Notes: a model not told the origin generated them from the sequence alone. DNA of 64,000 nucleotides from an uncultured Oscillospiraceae bacterium (GCA_902492045.1 CABUKB010000003.1:57280-121279), one strand, 5' to 3'. Counted from the stretch's first letter, positions 51,778 to 62,717 are shown. Made by a program: numbers and translations.

Positions 51778-52881
51778 TCAGCCAATCGTATCCCGAACCA
51801 GCTTTTCCAAAATCGCCACCGACTGTTCGAGCGTGTTTCCCGTCGTATCCACCCGCACGGCATCCTCTGCCGCGCGCAAAGGCGCCTCCGACCGGTTCTC
51901 ATCCTGATAATCCCGTTGTTTCATATCCGCGAGCACATCGTCATATGCGACGTCCATGCCCTTGTCGCGGAGTTCCTCTGTTCGCCTGGCAGCGCGTTCC
52001 TCTGCCGACGCCGTCAAAAAAATTTTGAGGCGTGCATGCGGCAGAACCACGGTGCCAATATCGCGTCCATCCATGATCACATCCTGCACTGCGGCGATGT
52101 CGCGTTGCAGCTGGAACAAAAAACGGCGCACGGCGGGCAGAGCTGACACGGCCGAGGCCGCCATGGAAATCTCCGGCGTGCGGATGCGCATGGTCACGTC
52201 CTCTCCGTTGACAAGGACCCTCTGCTCTCCGTTTTCGTGGGATAGTTCCACGCGCAGGCTGGCAAGCAAAGGCGCAACTTCGTCCGCTTTAGCCGGATCG
52301 CCGCCGTGGTCCAATACATAATACCCTACCGCGCGGTAAAGCGCACCGGTATCGACATACAAAAAGCCCAGCCGTTTTGCCAGAATGCGGGCTATGGTGC
52401 TTTTGCCGGCTCCCGATGGTCCGTCAATCGCCACCGAAACCGGTTTGCGGCCGGGATCGGCGGGCATCGTTTTGTGATCCTCCATGGACGATTCCTCCTT
52501 AGATCCCATACTTTCGACAACGGAAGCCGGGCAAAGCCGTTTTAGGGCTTCCAGTCCCTCGGCGATTTCAGCCCGTGAAAAATCCGCGTCCTCCAGTTGT
52601 GCATCGGTCAGTTCTTGCAGATCTTCGTAAAAATGTACGCCCACTGCGAGATACGCAGGCTGCGGATCCCTTTCGATCTCATCGAACAGGAGGTTTTCCG
52701 CCTCATTGATCTTTCTTTCCAGCAGCAGCCGTCCAATGCGGTAGCCGAGAAAGTCGCTTTGGGAAAAACGCCCCTCTTCGTCCACGATCTCGTACATCTC
52801 TTCCTCTTCCTGCAGAAACACCTGGCGCAGCATCCGCCCCATTTCCTCAATCATCCGCAGGATATAGTCGTTATTGTACAT
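51778..52881 (-). CDS. cmk: DUF6483 - cytidylate kinase fusion
   Basis: 367 aa in one open frame. Residues 1-125 (MYNNDYILRMIEEMGRML) match the small helical DUF6483 family. From about residue 145 follows a full cytidylate kinase that phosphorylates CMP/dCMP: P-loop IDGPSGAGKSTIA, LYVDTGALYRAV, MDGRDIGTVV and FLTASAEERAARR. Inside the frame, ATG 52485 is preceded by a perfect AAGGAGG (52500-52494) with 8-nt spacing, which would give a normal 235-aa Cmk alone. So both the fusion and the free kinase may be made. ATG 52881 has GGAAAGGA upstream. Confidence 0.9.
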   Translation of the reverse strand: MYNNDYILRMIEEMGRMLRQVFLQEEEEMYEIVDEEGRFSQSDFLGYRIGRLLLERKINEAENLLFDEIERDPQPAYLAVGVHFYEDLQELTDAQLEDADFSRAEIAEGLEALKRLCPASVVESMGSKEESSMEDHKTMPADPGRKPVSVAIDGPSGAGKSTIARILAKRLGFLYVDTGALYRAVGYYVLDHGGDPAKADEVAPLLASLRVELSHENGEQRVLVNGEDVTMRIRTPEISMAASAVSALPAVRRFLFQLQRDIAAVQDVIMDGRDIGTVVLPHARLKIFLTASAEERAARRTEELRDKGMDVAYDDVLADMKQRDYQDENRSEAPLRAAEDAVRVDTTGNTLEQSVAILEKLVRDTIG

Positions 52882-52910
52882 CCATCCGTGTCCTTTCCAC
52901 ACCCAGGCTG

Positions 52911-54161
52911 TCAGACCGCCCGGCCCGCCGCCTGACCGGTGGCGAAAGCGATCTGAAGATTAAAGCCGCCGGTATAGGCGTCTACATCCAGGACCTCTCC
53001 GGCAAAATAGAGCCCGGGGGATTTTTTAGAAGCCATGGTTTTCGCGTCGATCTCCTTCAGGCATACGCCTCCAGCCGTGACAATGGCTTCCTCAATCGGA
53101 CGAAAGCCCGCGATTTTCACCGGCAGATCCTTCAGCAGCCGGATCAGCCCGGCCCGTTCTGCTCTGGTCAAGCTGTGGCATTTCCTTTGAGCCGGAACAC
53201 CGCATAGCTCCGATAAGACGGGAACCATTGACCGGGGCAGCAAACCGCCAAGCAGAGTCCCAAACGCCCGGTTTTGCTCCTGCCTCAAATCCCGCAACAG
53301 CCGGGCATCCAGTTGTTCCACCGTCAGGGCTGGCTTCAAATCAATATGGACGGTATACCGCCCCGCTTCCATTTGACGCAGATGGGCACTGGCGCTGAGA
53401 ACCATCGGCCCTGATAAACCAAAATGGGTGAACAGCATCTCTCCGAAATCCCGATAGATCGTTTTGTTCGCCACAGCATCCCAAACCGTCAATCCGACGT
53501 TTTTCAACGACAGTCCCTGGAGTTTCGGGCACCAGTCTTCCTCCGCCACCAGCGGCACCAGCGAGGGACGAAGCGGTGTCACCGTATGGCCGGCCTGCCG
53601 CGCCAACGTGTATCCATCCCCAGTCGAACCGGTCAACGGGTAGGACAACCCGCCCGTGCAGACGATCACCGCGTCTGCTTTTAGGATACTCCCGTCATCC
53701 CGCACCACGCCACGGCAAACCCCATCCTGTAGGAGAAGTTCCGTCACACGGCCCTGTATAAAACGGGCTCCTCCTGTCCGGGCATACGTGACCAGCGCGT
53801 CCGCGATATCCGCCGCTTTGTCGGATGCGGGAAACACCCGGTTTCCCCGTTCGGTTTTGAGAGGCACACCCAATTCCTCAAACAGAGCCATACAATCCTG
53901 CGGCGTAAAAGCGGAAAAGGCGCTGTAAAGAAAGCGTCCCCCTCCCGGCACGTGGGCAATGGCATCCTCGACGGTGCATCGGTTAGTGACATTGCAGCGC
54001 CCCTTGCCGGTAATCAGCACCTTGCGGGCCATCCGGGGATTTCGCTCCATCACCGTGACCCTGCGCCCCCGTCGGCCCGCACATCCTGCCGCCATCAGGC
54101 CCGCGGCGCCGCCGCCGACCACAACGATACCGGCATCCGGTTTTCTGTCCTGCGCCGTCAT
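52911..54161 (-). CDS. BaiN/HI0933-like FAD-dependent oxidoreductase
   Basis: Flavoprotein of the HI0933 family, 416 aa; characterised members include BaiN, implicated in bile-acid 7-dehydroxylation. N-terminal FAD site VVVGGGAAGLMAAG, the family pattern ARKVLITGKGRCNVTNRC, VCTGGLSYPLTGSTGDGY and C-terminal FAGEVLDVDAYTGGFNLQIAFATG. Physiological substrate cannot be deduced. Starts in an ATGA overlap with the RpiR regulator gene and precedes the cmk fusion. Confidence 0.92.
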   Translation of the reverse strand: MTAQDRKPDAGIVVVGGGAAGLMAAGCAGRRGRRVTVMERNPRMARKVLITGKGRCNVTNRCTVEDAIAHVPGGGRFLYSAFSAFTPQDCMALFEELGVPLKTERGNRVFPASDKAADIADALVTYARTGGARFIQGRVTELLLQDGVCRGVVRDDGSILKADAVIVCTGGLSYPLTGSTGDGYTLARQAGHTVTPLRPSLVPLVAEEDWCPKLQGLSLKNVGLTVWDAVANKTIYRDFGEMLFTHFGLSGPMVLSASAHLRQMEAGRYTVHIDLKPALTVEQLDARLLRDLRQEQNRAFGTLLGGLLPRSMVPVLSELCGVPAQRKCHSLTRAERAGLIRLLKDLPVKIAGFRPIEEAIVTAGGVCLKEIDAKTMASKKSPGLYFAGEVLDVDAYTGGFNLQIAFATGQAAGRAV

Positions 54162-55042
54162 ACCCCGTCCGCCGCTTTCTCAAACGGCTGGTAAACCTGA
54201 TAGGTTTCCCATAACCCCTCAAGTTCGTTGAGCGTTTCCCGGTTTTGTTCCATTCTCCTGAGCGATACCGCCACGATCAACGCGTTGAGGATGCTCAGTG
54301 GTGCCACGAGGGAATCCACGATAGTCGCCATGTCGCTGTGCGCCAGCAGCAGATAGGTGGCAAAGTCCGCAATGGGAGACAGCAGACTGTCGGTGATCGC
54401 CACGACTTTGGCATTCCGGGAATGGGCGAAATGCAGGGTTTTAACCGCTTTGCTGGAATAGCGCGGAAAACTGATTCCTACAATGGTGTCCTCCTCACTG
54501 ATATGAATCAGTTCTTCCAGGATTTCGGTTTCGCTGGAGGTATACACCAGATGGATATCCGGCAAAAGCAGTTTCAAATAATACGCCGCGAAATTGGCAA
54601 GGGCGCGGCAGCTCCCCGCCCCGAAAATATAGACTTTACGAGCATTCACCAAGGCATCCACCGCCCGGTCGAACACATCCCGCGGCAATTCCTCAAGCGT
54701 TTGACGGATGTTGGCCATGTCGTAGGACATAACATTGTCCAGCACTTCCCTGTCTCCCATCCGGGCCCGGGTGACTTCTACCCGCTGCACCGAAGTCAGC
54801 TTGCTCCGGATGAGTTCCTGCATGGCCTTCTGAAGCTGGGGATACCCCTCGAATCCCAGTTCCGCCGCAAAACGGACCACCGTGGATTCACTCACCCCAA
54901 CGGTTTCACCCAGGCGGTAGGCCGTCATAAACGCCGCCGTGTCATAATGTTCGAGTATATATTGGGCAATCCGCTTCTGCCCCTTTGAAAAACCGGCCAT
55001 CTGCCGGGTGATATGCGCAATCAAATTTGTCTTCAAGTCCAT
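54158..55042 (-). CDS. MurR/RpiR family transcriptional regulator
   Basis: 294 aa: N-terminal HTH (about 1-77; SKGQKRIAQYILEHYDTAAF and VGVSESTVVRFAAELGFEGYPQLQ) and a C-terminal SIS domain for phosphosugar binding (about 125-260; VYIFGAGSCRALANF, TIVGISFPRYSSKAVK). Such proteins respond to sugar phosphates or MurNAc-6-P. It leads the minus-strand unit that includes BaiN and cmk; whether it regulates them is unknown. Confidence 0.9.
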   Translation of the reverse strand: MDLKTNLIAHITRQMAGFSKGQKRIAQYILEHYDTAAFMTAYRLGETVGVSESTVVRFAAELGFEGYPQLQKAMQELIRSKLTSVQRVEVTRARMGDREVLDNVMSYDMANIRQTLEELPRDVFDRAVDALVNARKVYIFGAGSCRALANFAAYYLKLLLPDIHLVYTSSETEILEELIHISEEDTIVGISFPRYSSKAVKTLHFAHSRNAKVVAITDSLLSPIADFATYLLLAHSDMATIVDSLVAPLSILNALIVAVSLRRMEQNRETLNELEGLWETYQVYQPFEKAADGV

Positions 55043-55165
55043 CCAACCTTTCCGGATGCCGTGGCGTAATCCTCTGGTATTGTAATGCTTTTACGCCGGA
55101 ATTGCAAGCGGAAATCCCCGTTCCTGCAAACAAGGGGCAACATGGACAGCACCCGGCTGTCCATG

Positions 55166-55699
55166 TTAGATACGGAATATGTGCATGAGTTTGGGGCGCA
55201 GCGTATGTTGATACATGGCGATGAGGTTGGTCACTGCGACATCATAAATCAGAAAAACCACGTTTCCAAGGCCCAAGAGAAGCAAAGGAACGTTCACGCC
55301 GAACAGCTCCAGGCTGTCGGCTGGCAGAGCAAATACATACAGCATGAGCGCATACGCGGCGACCATCGCGCCGTTGAACACCAAAAGTTTGACCCCCCAT
55401 TCCAGAACGCGGGAAGATAAGCGTTCAATAAGGGCCTTGAGAACCGGATAGTAGCCGAAAAACGCGATGAATAAAACCTTGGCTTCAAGGGAAGGGGTCA
55501 AGATCGCATTGAGGATCCCCACTACAGCGTATACCATAAATCCCCATTTTACACCGCTTTCAAGGACGATGGGAATGAGGAGTACCCCCGCCAGTGCGGG
55601 CAGGGCGTAATCGGCAAAAGGAAAAATCGTCAGGAGCATACAGACGAGGGACAAGGCCGCGAGAAGACCCCCTAATGCGATTTTCCGACTATGCTTCAT
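55166..55699 (-). CDS. Small membrane protein of unknown function (ECF S-component-like)
   Basis: 177 aa with five or six hydrophobic segments and Lys/Arg at the cytoplasmic N-terminus (MKHSRKIALGGLLAALSLV). The KIALGGLLAAL start and five-helix size resemble substrate-binding S components of ECF vitamin transporters, but no EcfA/EcfT signature can be claimed. No transporter ATPase is nearby. It stands between the RpiR regulator and the dnaJ-DUF5685 pair. Confidence 0.6.
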   Translation of the reverse strand: MKHSRKIALGGLLAALSLVCMLLTIFPFADYALPALAGVLLIPIVLESGVKWGFMVYAVVGILNAILTPSLEAKVLFIAFFGYYPVLKALIERLSSRVLEWGVKLLVFNGAMVAAYALMLYVFALPADSLELFGVNVPLLLLGLGNVVFLIYDVAVTNLIAMYQHTLRPKLMHIFRI

Positions 55700-55753
55700 G
55701 GAGCGCCATCAAACCTTTCCGACCGAGAACCGGCCAAGTGAAACGTTTCTATC

Positions 55754-56359
55754 TCAACAGCAGCGGATCAGGTCACCGCCCATGCACTCGCAGCAGCAGT
55801 CCGCACAGATCAGGCCGTTGCACACATCGCAGGCGGTGCAGCCGCCCATGTTCTGGCGCCCGGCACGGTATCCGCCGTTCTGACGCCGCATTTCCATCTG
55901 ATTGAGGGCTTGCCGGTATTCCAGATTGCCCGGATCCATCCGCACCGCAGTGGAAAAATGGTTGTAAGCGTCGTCCAGCCACCCTTTTTTGAACAGCACG
56001 CTCCCTTTCAGAAAATACCACTCCCCGTCCCGGGAATTGCCGGGAATGCCGTCGAGAAGGGTTTCCGCATCCGTCACCCGCCCGCTGCGTATCAGGTTCC
56101 GGATATCCATGAAGCGGGAGGAGCCACCTCCTCCCTGGGAGGATGAAGCCCCCTGGGAGGACCCTGCCTGGCGGCGCATGCGGATAATCGTGTCATAGGC
56201 CTCATTGATCTCCTGCATCTTTTCCTGAGCAAGATCGGACAGAGGGTTATCGTTATAATGATCGGGATGGTATTTTTTGGCCAGTTCCCGATAGGCGGCT
56301 TTCACCTCGTCATCGGTGGCGCTCGGCTGTACACCCAGCACCTGATAGGGATCAGTCAT
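55754..56359 (-). CDS. J-domain protein with TPR and Cys-rich tail
   Basis: 201 aa. N-terminal J domain (residues 1-65; DPYQVLGVQPSATDDEVKAAYRELAKKYHPDHYND with the HPD motif) that would stimulate a DnaK. A Ser/Gly linker (66-82) is followed by two TPR-like helices (GEWYFLKGSVLFKKGWLDDAYNHF and DPGNLEYRQAL). The last 30 residues hold ten Cys (CTACDVCNG, CADCCCECMGG, RCC), probably a metal site. Overlaps the DUF5685 stop by 8 nt, so the two proteins are probably made together. Confidence 0.87.
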   Translation of the reverse strand: MTDPYQVLGVQPSATDDEVKAAYRELAKKYHPDHYNDNPLSDLAQEKMQEINEAYDTIIRMRRQAGSSQGASSSQGGGGSSRFMDIRNLIRSGRVTDAETLLDGIPGNSRDGEWYFLKGSVLFKKGWLDDAYNHFSTAVRMDPGNLEYRQALNQMEMRRQNGGYRAGRQNMGGCTACDVCNGLICADCCCECMGGDLIRCC

Positions 56360-57263
56360 AGTTCAGGTCCTCTCGCTTTCTGCCTTCTTCGTTTTTCGAT
56401 TGCGGATCGCCAAACAACGCCTGTTTCTGTACGTTGGGCATACCGAGTTCCAAAACATTGCGCAGGATGCCGTCAAAGCGCCGGATGTCCAGCAAATTAT
56501 AGGCCGCGATGCATTCCGCCAGGGAGGCATTCAAGGAGCCTTCGGCGTACGCCTTGGTTGCTTTCAGCGCATCGGTATCTCCATTGGTCAGGCGACGGGA
56601 AAGGACAAAGGCGTTATAACTCCCTCTGCGCAGGTCGTCTTCCAGATCATCCGCCGCGTCGATCAGATAAATCCAACGGCCCAGACAATAGCCGAACCGG
56701 TCGAGAATCCGCTTTTCGCGCTCATCCCGCCCCGCAAGGCCCGCCAAATAGGCCAACATACGCGCGGTCGGTTCAGCCGCCGCATCAATGGAGAGGGTAC
56801 CTGCCCGTTCCAGCTCCGCCTGCCGGCGCATACAGTCCCCCATCACGGCCTCCATCTCCGGTTTTTTCCTGGCGGCCTTTTTCCGGCCCAAGGAGGCAAA
56901 GGGAAGCAGGCATCGGGCCATCAGCCCTTTCCAAAAACCGCTGTCGGCGATGGTATCCCGGGTCTTGTAATAAACCAGCAGGGCCGCCGCGTCAGCCGCA
57001 TCCTCAAGCGCCGGGCTGCCACAGCAGCAGGTCCGCTTTTTCAGGGGATTAAACGCACACCTTTCCCGCCTAAATCCCGGGCAGTCATCGCGAAGCGCCA
57101 TATAGAAAAGCGCCAGAAAGGTGAAATCATAACTCAAGGTCATACGGGCCAGAAAGCCGTACCGTTTTCCCAGTTGTTTGCACAATGCACAGTAAACGCC
57201 GCGATAATGCTCGAATTCACCCATTTTCAGTTCCGGCTGATACACCTTCACATATCCAAACAT
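56352..57263 (-). CDS. DUF5685 family protein
   Basis: 303 aa, mostly helical. Seen: MFGYVKVYQPELKMGEFEHY start, CALCKQLGKRYG, a Cys cluster (RTCCCGS), and IYLIDAADDLEDDLRRGSYNAF, which recalls the Asp-rich motif of all-helical isoprenoid synthases (inference). Function unknown. The Cys-rich centre and co-translation with the Cys-rich J protein suggest a shared metal-dependent complex. ATG 57263 lies within the family start; the frame to 57407 continues into A+T-rich promoter-like sequence. Confidence 0.8.
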   Translation of the reverse strand: MFGYVKVYQPELKMGEFEHYRGVYCALCKQLGKRYGFLARMTLSYDFTFLALFYMALRDDCPGFRRERCAFNPLKKRTCCCGSPALEDAADAAALLVYYKTRDTIADSGFWKGLMARCLLPFASLGRKKAARKKPEMEAVMGDCMRRQAELERAGTLSIDAAAEPTARMLAYLAGLAGRDEREKRILDRFGYCLGRWIYLIDAADDLEDDLRRGSYNAFVLSRRLTNGDTDALKATKAYAEGSLNASLAECIAAYNLLDIRRFDGILRNVLELGMPNVQKQALFGDPQSKNEEGRKREDLNYD

Positions 57264-57418
57264 GGCATGCCCTTCCACCTTACGGCTGACGTCTATAGTA
57301 TCATACAATATGGAGAAAAACAGTATATGAAAGAATTGTAAATAATCTTGACATACAAATTTTTTATGCGCCGCCCTTTGATTAAAAAGGGCATCGCCGC
57401 TATACAACCGCCATACGC

Positions 57419-57445
57419 AAAAAACCGGCGGAAACTCCGCCGGTT
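57419..57445 (-). terminator. Terminator of uvrBA
   Basis: A 10-bp perfect stem (57423-57432 with 57436-57445) around AAC; the minus strand continues into TTTTTT. It lies about 215 nt beyond the uvrA stop; between them I see no well-supported gene. Confidence 0.75.
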
Positions 57446-57660
57446 GCGTCGGCCTATCCCCTGTTTTCTCACCAAGCTGTCCTTCTGGTCGATCACAGGC
57501 GGTTCATTGAGTAAAAGAGCCTGACCACATGGAACCCGCTTACCATCCGGGTGCCTATCCCTGTACCTGCCGTTCTGGCACCATCGCTTTTAAATGAGGA
57601 GGCCATTCTTCCGGCCGTCAACTCCTCTTTCTACCGGCAGCCTGAATCGACGATTCAACA

Positions 57661-60501
57661 TCATCGCTTCTCCGGCCCGAGCATTTTGCTCAGATATTGG
57701 CCCGTATACGATCCGGGAACGGCTGCCACTTCTTCGGGGGTACCGGACGCGACCACCTCGCCGCCTTTGTCCCCTCCTTCGGGGCCAAGATCCACAATAT
57801 AATCGGCGGTTTTAATGACATCCAGGTTGTGTTCAATGACGATGATGGTATTGCCACTGTCCACCAGTTTTTGCAGCACTTCGATAAGCTGCTGCACATC
57901 GGCGGTATGCAGGCCGGTGGTGGGTTCATCCAGAATATACACCGTTTTGCCGGTAGCACGGCGGGACAGTTCCGAGGCCAGCTTGACCCGTTGGGCCTCG
58001 CCTCCCGAAAGGGTCGTGGCAGGCTGGCCGACCTTGATATACCCCAGTCCCACATCGTACAGGGTCTGCAGTTTGCGGGCAATCTTCGGCACACTTGAAA
58101 AAAAGGACAGGGCTTCCTCCACCGTCATTTCCAGCACATCGTATATACTCTTGCCCTTGTACTTCACCTCGAGCGTTTCCCGGTTGTAACGGCGGCCTTT
58201 GCAGACCTCACAGGGGACGTAGATGTCGGGCAGAAAATGCATTTCGATTTTGATGATGCCGTCCCCCTGACAGGCTTCACAGCGCCCGCCTTTGATATTG
58301 AAGGAAAAGCGCCCGGCAGAGAAGCCCCGCATTTTCGCGTCGGCGGTAGAAGCAAACAGTTCCCGGATATCGTTGAAAACCCCGGTATAGGTGGCGGGAT
58401 TGGAGCGGGGCGTCCGCCCGATGGGCGCTTGATTGATGTCAATGACCTTATCCAGGGCATCCAGCCCTTCGATAGCCCGGTGAACACCGGCACGGCAACG
58501 CGCGCCGTTGAGCTCCGCCGCCAAATGCTTATAGAGTATTTCGTTGACCAGAGACGATTTGCCGGAACCGGACACTCCGGTCACACAGTTAAAAGCCCCC
58601 AGCCGGAATGAGACGTCAATATTCTTGAGATTGTTTTCGGCGGCCCCCCGGACGGTCAGCAACCGGCCCGAGCCTTTGCGCCGTTTCGCCGGCACGGGAA
58701 TGCACCGGCGCCCACTGAGGTACTGACCGGTAATCGACTCTTCGCAAGCACATACCTCCTCCAGCGGACCCGAACAGATCACTTTTCCGCCATGGACACC
58801 CGCACCCGGGCCGATATCCACAATCCAATCAGCCGCCCTCATGGTATCCTCGTCGTGTTCCACTACGATCAGGGTATTGCCCAAATCCCGCAGCCTTTTG
58901 AGTGTTGCGAGCAGTTTATCGTTATCCCTTTGATGCAGGCCGATGCTGGGTTCGTCCAGAATATAGAGGACCCCCATCAGATAAGAGCCGATCTGAGTGG
59001 CGAGGCGGATCCGCTGACTCTCGCCGCCCGACAAGGTGCCAGATGCCCGGGAAAGGCTCAAATACTCGAGGCCGACGCTTTGAAGAAATCCAAGGCGCTC
59101 ACGGATTTCTTTCAAAATACGCTCCCCGATCCGCCTCTCCCGATCGGTCAGCTGCGGTTCCAATTCGTCGAGAAACCGCAACGCTCCTAAAACCGACTGG
59201 CAGCTGAGTTCCGAAATGTTCAGCCCTCCCACGGTCACGGCCAGACTTTCCGGTTTTAACCGCTGTCCATGGCATTCCGGGCAGGGGATCTCGCTCATAT
59301 ATTCTTCCAATTCCTCCCGCATCCATTCGCTGGAGGTCTCTCTGTACCGGCGCTGGAGGTTGTTCAATACCCCTTCAAAGTCGGTGAAGTACTCCCCGCT
59401 TCCATACTCCATTTTCCGGGTCATCTTGATCTTTTCGCCCTTTGTCCCATATAAGATGAGATCGAGCGCCTTTTTCGGCAGATCCTTCACCGGTGTGTCC
59501 AGCGAAAAATCGTAATGGGCGGCGAGACCCTCATAATACATCTGAGCAATGGTTCCTCCGTCGGCATAGCCCCACCCGCTCGCGTGGATAGCGCCCTGCC
59601 GGATGGAAAGGTTCCGGTCGGGAATAATCCGGTCGGGATCCATGGACATGAAAACTCCGAGTCCGGTACATTTTGGACAGGCCCCAAAAGGATTATTAAA
59701 GGAAAACATGCGGGGGGTGAGTTCCTCCACGCACACTCCGTGTTCAGGACAGGCATAGTTTTGAGAAAACGGCAGTTCCTCTCCCCCTACGACATCAATG
59801 GTGACGAGCCCGCCGGTCAGACCGGTCGCGGTCTCAATCGAATCGGCCAGCCGGCCCCGCATGTCCGCCCGGACCACCAGCCGGTCCACCACAATCTCGA
59901 TGGTATGTTTTTTATTCTTTTCCATCGGGATGGTTTCGGAGAGGTCATACACATTGCCGTCCACACGGACCCGGACATATCCGGACTTTCTGGCCGCCTC
60001 AAACTCCTTGGCGTGTTCCCCCTTGCGTCCCCGCACCACCGGTGCGAGCACCTGAATCCGCGTTCCTTCATCGAGCGCCATCACCCGGTCGACAATCTGA
60101 TCTACCGTCTGCTGTTTGATTTCGCGCCCACAGACCGGGCAGTGCGGAATCCCAATACGGGCATAAAGCAAGCGCAGATAGTCGTAAATCTCCGTCACGG
60201 TTCCCACCGTGGAACGGGGATTTTTGGACGTGGTCTTCTGGTCGATGGAAATGGCAGGCGACAATCCCTCGATTGAATCCACATCCGGTTTTTCCATCTG
60301 GCCCAAAAACTGACGGGCATAGGAGGAAAGGCTCTCCACATACCGCCTCTGTCCCTCCGCGTAAATCGTGTCGAAAGCGAGAGAGGATTTGCCAGACCCC
60401 GACAAGCCGGTAAACACCACCAGCTTATCCCGTGGAATTTCAATATCTACGTTTTTCAGATTGTGTTCTTTGGCGCCTTTGACGGTCAGTTTGTCCTGCA
60501 T
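57661..60501 (-). CDS. uvrA: Excinuclease ABC subunit A
   Basis: DNA-damage sensor of nucleotide excision repair; dimeric ABC ATPase that loads UvrB. 946 aa. Two P-loops ([12 protein letters not shown] near residue 31 and [15 protein letters not shown] near 640), two ABC signatures ([12 protein letters not shown] and [12 protein letters not shown]), and zinc sites [16 protein letters not shown] and [21 protein letters not shown] precedes ATG 60501. Downstream of uvrB on the same strand with a 120-nt gap. Confidence 0.98.
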   Translation of the reverse strand: MQDKLTVKGAKEHNLKNVDIEIPRDKLVVFTGLSGSGKSSLAFDTIYAEGQRRYVESLSSYARQFLGQMEKPDVDSIEGLSPAISIDQKTTSKNPRSTVGTVTEIYDYLRLLYARIGIPHCPVCGREIKQQTVDQIVDRVMALDEGTRIQVLAPVVRGRKGEHAKEFEAARKSGYVRVRVDGNVYDLSETIPMEKNKKHTIEIVVDRLVVRADMRGRLADSIETATGLTGGLVTIDVVGGEELPFSQNYACPEHGVCVEELTPRMFSFNNPFGACPKCTGLGVFMSMDPDRIIPDRNLSIRQGAIHASGWGYADGGTIAQMYYEGLAAHYDFSLDTPVKDLPKKALDLILYGTKGEKIKMTRKMEYGSGEYFTDFEGVLNNLQRRYRETSSEWMREELEEYMSEIPCPECHGQRLKPESLAVTVGGLNISELSCQSVLGALRFLDELEPQLTDRERRIGERILKEIRERLGFLQSVGLEYLSLSRASGTLSGGESQRIRLATQIGSYLMGVLYILDEPSIGLHQRDNDKLLATLKRLRDLGNTLIVVEHDEDTMRAADWIVDIGPGAGVHGGKVICSGPLEEVCACEESITGQYLSGRRCIPVPAKRRKGSGRLLTVRGAAENNLKNIDVSFRLGAFNCVTGVSGSGKSSLVNEILYKHLAAELNGARCRAGVHRAIEGLDALDKVIDINQAPIGRTPRSNPATYTGVFNDIRELFASTADAKMRGFSAGRFSFNIKGGRCEACQGDGIIKIEMHFLPDIYVPCEVCKGRRYNRETLEVKYKGKSIYDVLEMTVEEALSFFSSVPKIARKLQTLYDVGLGYIKVGQPATTLSGGEAQRVKLASELSRRATGKTVYILDEPTTGLHTADVQQLIEVLQKLVDSGNTIIVIEHNLDVIKTADYIVDLGPEGGDKGGEVVASGTPEEVAAVPGSYTGQYLSKMLGPEKR

Positions 60502-60620
60502 GAATGATGTTCCTTCCTATTTCCGGCGGCCCCGGCCGCCCTGTTCTATCCGGCATCCGCTGTGAAACAGCGCATCCAAAATATCATAGCTTTTGTCCGC
60601 TTCGCTGCCGAGCACCAGAC

Positions 60621-62597
60621 TCAGTCCATCTTTTTGAGCTTCTCGATCTCGTCCCGCAGCCAGGCGGCGTGTTCAAATTCGAGAAGCCGGGCAGCATTCT
60701 TCATCTCTCTTGTCAGTTGTTCGATCCTTTGCATCCGCTCCGCACGGCTCATGCGCTTTTCGGGTTTCTCCGTCCCTTTGTTTTTGGGCGTGATTTCCAG
60801 GATGTCCCGCACGTCTTTGAGGATGGTCTTGGGAACGATACCGTGTTCCTCATTATACCGCATCTGGATGCCACGACGGCGGTTGGTTTCGTGGATAGCC
60901 CGTTCCATCGAGGGAGTCACTTGATCGGCATACATGATGACCTGTCCCTGGGCGTTGCGCGCCGCCCGTCCGATGGTCTGGATCAGCGAGGTTTCAGAAC
61001 GAAGGAACCCCTCCTTGTCCGCGTCCAAAATCGCCACCAGAGACACTTCCGGAATATCCAGACCCTCCCGCAGCAGGTTGATCCCCACCAGCACGTCAAA
61101 TTCTCCGAGCCGCAGATCCCGGATGATCTCCATGCGTTCCATCGTATCAATATCGTGGTGCATATACCGCACCCGCAGGCCGGCGTTGTCAAAATAGGCC
61201 GTCAGATCCTCCGCCATTTTTTTGGTCAGGGTGGTGACAAGCACCCTCTCCTGCCGGGCGGCGCGCACGCGGATTTCCTCCATGAGATCGTCAATCTGCC
61301 CCTCGACCGGTTTCACCAGCACCTCTGGATCCAGCAGTCCGGTTGGCCGGATCACCTGCTCCACGGTTTGGGCGCTGTGCTCCCGCTCGAAATCCTCCGG
61401 CGTGGCGCTGACGAACACCACTTGATGGACCCGCTCATAAAATTCGTCAAAGTTGAGCGGCCGGTTATCATAGGCGCTGGGCAAGCGGAATCCAAAATCA
61501 ATCAGGCTCTTTTTGCGGGCGTAATCCCCGCCATACATGCCGCGTACCTGAGGCAGGGTCACATGAGATTCGTCCACAAACAACAGGTAATCGTCCGGAA
61601 AATAATCGAGAAGGGTAAAGGGCGAGGAACCCGGCGCTCTTCCTGCCAACACACGGGAATAGTTTTCGATCCCCTTGCACACGCCGATTTCCCGCAGCAT
61701 CTCGATGTCGTATTTGGTACGCTGAAGAATGCGCTGCGCCTCCAGCAGTTGCCCGTTTTTCTTAAAAAACTCCACCCGCTCCGCCAATTCGCATTCGATT
61801 TCCCGTATGGCATCTTCCATCTTGTCCCTCGGGACGATGTAGTGGGAAGCCGGATAGATCGCGATGTGGTTGAGCAGGCCTTTGAGTTCCCCGGTCAGCG
61901 GATTGATCTCACTGATGCGGTCCACTTCATCGCCAAAAAACTCCACCCGGATAACCGTCTCCCCCGCATAGGCGGGATAAACTTCAACCACATCGCCACG
62001 GACGCGGAATTTGTTGCGGACAAAATTGATGTCGTTACGCTCATATTGGAGTTCCACCAGTTTTTGGAGCAATTCGTCCCTCGGCTTTATCATTCCCGGG
62101 CGAAGGGAGATCACCATATTGCGGTAATCAATCGGATTGCCCAAGCTGTAAATGCAGGAGACGCTCGCGACGATGATGACATCCCGCCGTTCCGATAACG
62201 CGGATGTGGCAGAATGGCGCAGTTTATCAATCTCGTCGTTGATAGCCGAATCCTTTTCAATATAGGTATCGGTTGAGGCGATATAGGCCTCCGGCTGATA
62301 ATAATCGTAATAGGAGACAAAATACTCGACCGCATTATGTGGAAAAAACTCCTTGAACTCGCTGCAAAGCTGGGCCGCCAGGGTTTTATTGTGCGCCAGT
62401 ACCAACGTCGGTCTGTTCACGCGGGCGATCACATTGGCCATGGTGAAGGTCTTGCCGGAGCCCGTCACCCCCAGCAAAGTCTGCTCTTTATCCCCTTTTT
62501 GAATTCCCTCCACCAGTTTCGCTATTGCTTCGGGCTGGTCCCCTGTCGGCTTGTAGGGGGAGACTAATTTGAACGATTCGGTGTTTTGACTGCTCAT
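60621..62597 (-). CDS. uvrB: Excinuclease ABC subunit B
   Basis: Helicase-like damage verifier of nucleotide excision repair. 658 aa. Walker [16 protein letters not shown], beta-hairpin region [24 protein letters not shown] (DEAD-like) and C-terminal UVR motif [24 protein letters not shown] for UvrC contact. GAGGAAAA before ATG 62597. Promoter and LexA box lie 100-150 nt upstream, so the uvrB-uvrA operon is SOS controlled. Confidence 0.98.
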   Translation of the reverse strand: MSSQNTESFKLVSPYKPTGDQPEAIAKLVEGIQKGDKEQTLLGVTGSGKTFTMANVIARVNRPTLVLAHNKTLAAQLCSEFKEFFPHNAVEYFVSYYDYYQPEAYIASTDTYIEKDSAINDEIDKLRHSATSALSERRDVIIVASVSCIYSLGNPIDYRNMVISLRPGMIKPRDELLQKLVELQYERNDINFVRNKFRVRGDVVEVYPAYAGETVIRVEFFGDEVDRISEINPLTGELKGLLNHIAIYPASHYIVPRDKMEDAIREIECELAERVEFFKKNGQLLEAQRILQRTKYDIEMLREIGVCKGIENYSRVLAGRAPGSSPFTLLDYFPDDYLLFVDESHVTLPQVRGMYGGDYARKKSLIDFGFRLPSAYDNRPLNFDEFYERVHQVVFVSATPEDFEREHSAQTVEQVIRPTGLLDPEVLVKPVEGQIDDLMEEIRVRAARQERVLVTTLTKKMAEDLTAYFDNAGLRVRYMHHDIDTMERMEIIRDLRLGEFDVLVGINLLREGLDIPEVSLVAILDADKEGFLRSETSLIQTIGRAARNAQGQVIMYADQVTPSMERAIHETNRRRGIQMRYNEEHGIVPKTILKDVRDILEITPKNKGTEKPEKRMSRAERMQRIEQLTREMKNAARLLEFEHAAWLRDEIEKLKKMD

Positions 62598-62697
62598 GTC
62601 ATTTTCCTCTATCCAACAGTACTAGTATCGGCAAAAAACTGAAATTTCGTACCCTCAATCGTAAATGGATAAATACCGGTTTTTTGCGGATCCATTT

Positions 62698-62711
62698 CGA
62701 ACAAATGTTTC
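62698..62711 (-). promoter_or_regulatory. LexA (DinR) box of uvrBA
   Basis: CGAACAAATGTTTC fits the Gram-positive SOS consensus CGAACRNRYGTTYC at every position. It lies just downstream of the -10 hexamer, where a bound repressor would block transcription. Confidence 0.85.
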
Positions 62712-62717
62712 TTCCCT

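Noticed and set aside
57493..57606. 37-codon minus-strand frame between uvrA and its terminator
   Set aside because: AGAGGAG lies 16 nt before the ATG and 1 nt before an alternative TTG, both poor spacings; sequence not recognised. Not enough to call a gene.
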